Of a stretch of DNA of 64,000 nt, positions 63,894-64,000 are shown one piece after another. Position 1 is the stretch's first letter; each line of letters starts with the position of its first letter. The stretch lies in assembly GCF_003946645.1 (NCBI RefSeq), contig NZ_RHOU01000005.1, positions 85,976 to 149,975 on the forward strand, read 5' to 3'. The DNA comes from Lapidilactobacillus wuchangensis (lineage in GTDB: Bacteria > Bacillota > Bacilli > Lactobacillales > Lactobacillaceae). The notes beneath the pieces were generated by a model. That model was not told the DNA's origin, ran no database searches, and saw only the letters and a list, made by a program, of their open reading frames with translations. Both the position numbers and the translations under genes were made by a program.

Positions 63894-64000
63894 AATTGAG
63901 TTGCTGTTACAACGACAACAACTTGGTAGATCTTTGAAAACTGAACAAAGTTTCGAAAATGTGCAGGGCTCATAACAACTTCGGTTGTTGTGATCAAGTA
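63894..64000 (+). other. Leader of an rRNA operon; 16S gene expected just beyond the window
   Basis: TTTGAAAACTGAACAAAG (63933-63950) is the leader sequence typical of 16S rRNA operons in lactic acid bacteria, followed by a small AACAAC-TTCG-GTTGTT hairpin. No 16S sequence is reached before the window ends. Confidence 0.8.

Overview
The window is chromosomal DNA of a low-to-mid GC Gram-positive bacterium, almost certainly a member of the Lactobacillaceae. The evidence is the gene order (tdk-prfA-prmC-tsaC-glyA-upp-atpBEFHAGDC; DUF1146-murA-mbl-epuA-yidD-DUF2969-rodA; sufC-D-S-U-B preceded by a GcvH-like gene), frequent TTG starts with strong AGGAGG ribosome binding sites, and gene families typical of lactobacilli. 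The genus cannot be fixed from sequence reading alone. No phage, insertion sequence with a transposase, or CRISPR array is visible.

Layout. 1-4.5 kb: 3' end of pgi, a lipoprotein nuclease with its membrane partner, a histidine phosphatase and two small unknown genes. 4.5-4.7 kb: a tRNA-Glu(CTC)/tRNA-Gln(CTG) pair. 5-10 kb: TetR regulator, heterodimeric ABC exporter and lipoprotein. 10.7-13 kb: serine hydrolase and murT. 14.1-19.8 kb: tdk-prfA-prmC-tsaC-glyA-upp. 20-26.5 kb: F1Fo ATP synthase operon. 27.4-33 kb: membrane protein, murA, mbl, yidD, rodA cell-envelope group. 33.7-39.2 kb: SUF Fe-S cluster operon. 39.4-41.1 kb: two membrane proteins and an L,D-transpeptidase. 41.4-42.4 kb: an eleven-tRNA cluster. 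42.5-44.1 kb: sugar O-acetyltransferase and potassium channel (minus strand). 44.5-50.4 kb: LytTR two-component pair followed by a four-gene poly-N-acetylglucosamine (ica/pga-like) operon. 51.7-52.6 kb: an aminoglycoside adenylyltransferase-like gene broken by one in-frame stop. 53.3-58.1 kb: bmpA-nupABC nucleoside ABC importer. 59-63.5 kb: RluA pseudouridine synthase, class A PBP, YlbF-family protein, yhaM. The last 250 bases are a two-promoter rRNA operon leader.

The most unusual content is non-coding. Seven of the longer intergenic regions carry structured repeats that I do not recognise. Family A/C (about 150-200 bp, ten near-complete copies plus fragments) folds as an outer arm closing two internal hairpins. 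The stems differ in sequence between copies but change on both sides together. Family B is a 124-bp palindrome, found as a perfectly periodic three-unit array at 13.7-14.1 kb, as single copies, and once inserted inside the apical loop of an A copy. Two intergenic regions (10.15-10.62 kb and 58.33-58.91 kb) share a composite design: an inverted A copy, a terminator-like hairpin, and a direct A copy. These repeats are the best candidate here for an undescribed element.

Regulatory signals of interest are a double palindrome at the TetR-exporter promoter; two direct repeats 21 bp apart just upstream of the PNAG operon -35 (probable LytTR target); and a PurBox, a cre site and an anti-Shine-Dalgarno hairpin upstream of bmpA.
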